DNA from: Seminavis robusta
Lineage: Eukaryota; Bacillariophyta; Bacillariophyceae; Naviculales; Naviculaceae
DNA: 22,373 bases
Direction: 5' to 3'
Assembly (NCBI GenBank): GCA_903772945.1
Contig: CAICTM010001805.1
Span: 1-22,373, forward strand
Shown here in pieces: positions 20,401 to 22,373 of this stretch (position 1 is its first letter; each line of letters begins with the position of its first letter). The position numbers were made by a program, and so were the translations under genes. Under the pieces are notes generated by a model that had not been told where the DNA came from, did no database searches, and worked only from the letters and a program-made list of their open reading frames with translations.

Positions 20401-20951
20401 GAGTGGTAACTGGACTTGTTCTCCTTCCCGTCCTCTTGTCCATCTTTGGATGCGAGCCCACCTCAAAGGATGATGTTCAACTCAAGAACATGTCATCATT
20501 ATCCTACAGTTGGAAAGTCCCAAGTCCCAAGAACGCCACCCAGTTTACAATAGCCAGCAACAGCAGTGGCACGTTTCCACCCCCAATCCTCACTAATGAC
20601 TCCAGTGAGCATGTGAATATAGAGGAGGCCGTGCAGACCGCGGTCCAACACGACATCACATCCAATCAAAAACAGCACGCCCAACAGGACAATATTATTT
20701 TATCAAACCACCAACACAACATGACAGCCGACCAACATGGCATTCAATGCAGCCAAACTCAAAATGAAATTCCCCCCAGGTATAGTACGAAACAGATTGT
20801 TCAATCTTCTGATCGTTGTTTTCAGCGCGAACCCTCGATCTTGTTATCATACGTTCGTGTAGAATCTTATTTGACCCCAGTTCACAAGAATCTTGAGTAT
20901 TTTGATCCAATTGAGGAAATTGAACTTTCTGTTGTTCCCGAGTTCGCATGA
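17446..20951 (+). CDS. Patched/SSD-type RND transporter (gene B), 3 exons
   Basis: Exons are 17446-18578, 18698-19877 and 19971-20951. Intron 1 (119 bases, GTGAGT..GGCAG) sits in the codon after FGIG, as in gene A. Intron 2 (93 bases, GTAAGA..CCAG) is three bases from gene A's fourth intron. The joined product is 1097 residues and parallels gene A throughout. It has TM1 near 55-72, a glycosylation-rich loop, an SSD-like helix group ending in GIGLDDTFI (D380, D381), the VLDERRIKANRMDCC block, a cytosolic linker with Asp and Ser runs, a second loop with FCWVRDF and PINQGADEY, and GLLVDFLMHVLLRYYES (D847) in TM10. The C-terminal tail (about 910-1097) is long, Asn/Gln/His-rich and unlike gene A's. 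RND/Patched proteins move lipids or sterols using ion gradients; the substrate is not known. The last about 17 codons lie in a repeat that continues past the stop. Introns 3, 5 and 6 of gene A are absent. Confidence 0.85.
19878..19970 (+). other. Intron 2 of gene B, in frame and without stops
   Basis: The GTAAGA donor follows TGGGAG, and the TCTGGACCAG acceptor precedes TTCTTTGATG. The length of 93 is a multiple of three and contains no stop, so unspliced RNA would add 31 residues. Splicing is favoured because it restores WEFFDVAIAEL, aligning with WEFYAVAVEEL of gene A, whose intron lies at the same place. Confidence 0.75.
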
Positions 20952-21233
20952 ATCTGGAGTATTTATTTTGATCCAACTAAGGAAATTGAACTTTCTGTTG
21001 TTCCAGATCCTTGTGGGGGATTGCGCTGCGCTGGTGTGGGGGGTGGCAACTGATTTTTCAATAATGGGAAAAACAAAGTCGCGCCCATGAAATGGTGCCG
21101 CTATTCAACTAAGGAAATTGAACTTTCTGTTGTTCCAGATCCTTGTGGTTGCGCTGCGCTGGTGTGGGGGGTGGCAACTGATTTTTCAAGAATGGGAAAA
21201 ACAAAGTCGCGCCCATGAAATGGTGCCGCTATT
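20880..21233. repeat. Tandem repeat spanning the 3' end of gene B
   Basis: Two long copies (20974-21105, 132 bases, and 21106-21233, 128 bases) start CAACTAAGGAAATTGAACTT and end GAAATGGTGCCGCTATT. They differ mainly by four bases after CCTTGTGG. A partial earlier copy of the first part (GGAAATTGAACTTTCTGTTG) lies at about 20913-20938 within the coding sequence, preceded by AGAATCTTGAGTATTTTGAT, which recurs slightly changed at 20950-20972. The stop codon of gene B (20949-20951) therefore sits between repeat copies. Confidence 0.85.
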
Positions 21234-21451
21234 TGGAAGGGAGGGACCGAGGACCAAGAAAAACGAATACGACTGTACTAGAAAACTAACCTGAATAAGA
21301 AGCTACCGGTAGCCGCAACTTTTGACTTCTTTTATTTTAAAAAAAGCTTGAGAAAGATAGCTGAAAGATTATGCCAAAGGAGTGCCAAAGGTTGGAAGCT
21401 AGCTACCTGGTCCCGGTGTACGTACCGGTGCATGGCATCCTTTTACGGTAC
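21234..21451. other. Spacer between repeats, no gene seen
   Basis: CTACCGGTAG (21303-21312) and GTACCGGTGC (21421-21430) palindromic motifs and an AT-rich run near 21330-21350 occur. No coding region or RNA gene was recognised. Confidence 0.5.
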
Positions 21452-21829
21452 AGGACCGTCGGACCGTTTTTGCTCAGGTTTAAAAACTGCTCAAATCGTG
21501 GTTCTCTCGTTAAGGGAATGTTAAGGGAATGTTGAAGCTTTAAGGGAATGTTAAGGGAATGGTGAGGATTTAAGGGGATGTTTTAAGGGAATGTTTATTT
21601 AGGGGAATGTTAATTTTATTAAGGGAATGTTCTATGGGGTTTTCATGAAGGCTTAGAGGAATGTTTCGAAGCCTTAAGGGAATGTTGTTAAGGGAATGTT
21701 GATTTAAGGGAATGTTAAGGGAATGTTGAGGATTTAAGGGAATGTTTTAAGGGAATGTTTAAGGGAATGTTTCCACTGCCATATTTTAAGTTTTTTTAAA
21801 ACTTGAGCGAAAACCGTCGGACGGTCCAG
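21452..21829. mobile_element. Foldback/MITE-like element, GGGAATGTT type
   Basis: The left end is AGGACCGTCGGACCGTTTTT and the right end the near-complement (CGTCGGACGGTCC), followed inward by TTGCTCAGGTTT and GAGCGAAAACC. The interior is about 16 units of AAGGGAATGTT, all direct. The central segment (ATGTTCTATGGG..CATGAAGGCTTAG) lines up with that of the element at 12040-12409, so both are copies of one family. No coding capacity is seen. The ends are uncertain by a few bases, and no clear target duplication was found. Confidence 0.75.
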
Positions 21830-21972
21830 TACCCCATTCGGTAACTCTAGCTAGCTAGTAGTGGGAGTACTCTAGCTGGCTAGCTACTAGAGGAGTTCGG
21901 TACCGGTACCAGGTACCGGTACCAGTTCCTGTATTGGTGTATTGGTACCGCACACCGAAAATGCTTTGTAAT
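21830..21972. repeat. Cluster of CTAGCTAG and GGTACCGGTACC palindromes
   Basis: CTAGCTAGCTAG occurs at about 21848-21859, a CTAGCTGGCTAGCTACTAG run at 21872-21890, then GGTACCGGTACC twice in direct repeat (about 21899-21926), giving a highly self-complementary stretch. No gene is present. Confidence 0.7.
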
Positions 21973-22242
21973 ACTGGAGGGTGTCTCAAACCAACTCCAA
22001 ATGATTGACTGTTCCCTCAACCACCGGAATTATCACTTCAAGTGGCCAAAACAGACGGTTGAAAGCGGTGAATAAGTTCGGTACAGCGCGGTGGAAGGCG
22101 GTAAAAAGGTGGAAATAAGGCGGTAGAACGAGCGGTAGAGGTCGGTATAGCGTGGTTGAAGGTGGTGATGGTCAAAGCGTCAAGGTAGGAAGGTGGAGTA
22201 AGACATCCTCAGTTACACTCAGTTGGTGAGACACCCCCCAGT
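21973..22242. mobile_element. Third TIR element (about 270 bases)
   Basis: The left end ACTGGAGGGTGTCTCAAACC and the right end, read as its complement, ACTGGGGGGTGTCTCACC, form imperfect terminal inverted repeats of about 22-25 bases. The interior is rich in GCGGTAGA/GCGGTGGA-type short repeats and non-coding. The size and structure fit a MITE-like non-autonomous element, different from the GGACCGTCC family. No clear target duplication is visible. Confidence 0.5.
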
Positions 22243-22373
22243 AAAGACAAATAAATGTGATTTATGTTATTTAAAAAAAGCAAATCAGCTGCGTAGCTTT
22301 CTCTGCCAAAAGCCTTTGCTTCTATTAAATAGGCACTTCAACCGGGATTACTAAATCATCTTAATCACTTTCA
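22243..22373. other. Right end of the window
   Basis: AT-rich sequence with a poly-A stretch (TTTAAAAAAAGC). Nothing is recognised. Confidence 0.4.

Noticed and set aside
1..22373. tRNA or rRNA genes
   Set aside because: No cloverleaf with a plausible GGTTCRA arm or rRNA-like conserved segment was noticed by eye; a dedicated scan could not be run.

Overview
The window reads as nuclear DNA of a eukaryotic microalga, most likely a stramenopile and probably a pennate diatom. The basis is short GT-AG introns of 76-119 bases, genes on both strands separated by a few hundred bases, a DUF1769 protein, Patched/SSD-type transporters carrying a shared VLDERR..NRMDCC block, a decayed retroelement, and many palindromic ACCGGT and CTAGCTAG motifs between genes. 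The assignment is an inference; no marker gene proves it.

Left part (1-3200): a decayed, frame-broken minus-strand relic resembling a retrotransposon gag region (about 1-1385), then roughly 1.8 kb without a convincing gene but with short direct and inverted repeats. Next comes an intact minus-strand DUF1769 (UPF0590-like) gene (3203-4912). A minus-strand TLC-type membrane protein gene (5398-6362) follows; its coding sense is still readable but is scattered over three frames, so it is a pseudogene or a badly indel-affected sequence.

Middle part: a large intron-less membrane protein with two IQ motifs (7091-9601, plus) converges on a membrane-anchored protein with two nearly identical thioredoxin-like domains (10026-11735, minus). 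Those two domains come from a recent in-frame tandem duplication of 624/642 bases, and both carry a C-x-W-S site in place of CGHC. A foldback element (12040-12409), a perfect hairpin with a TTAGGG-type loop, and a three-copy tandem repeat come next.

Right part: two paralogous Patched/RND-family transporters with sterol-sensing-type membrane domains stand head to head. Gene A (12927-16619, minus) has 7 exons and 1029 residues. Gene B (17446-20951, plus) has 3 exons and 1097 residues. They share an 826-base spacer that must hold both promoters. Two intron positions are shared and the others occur only in gene A. Gene B's last codons lie inside a tandem repeat that continues past its stop. A second foldback element of the same family as the first (21452-21829) and a third, unrelated terminal-inverted-repeat element (21973-22242) close the window.

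The transporter pair is the only set of neighbours with an evident functional link. The other genes look like independent nuclear genes.
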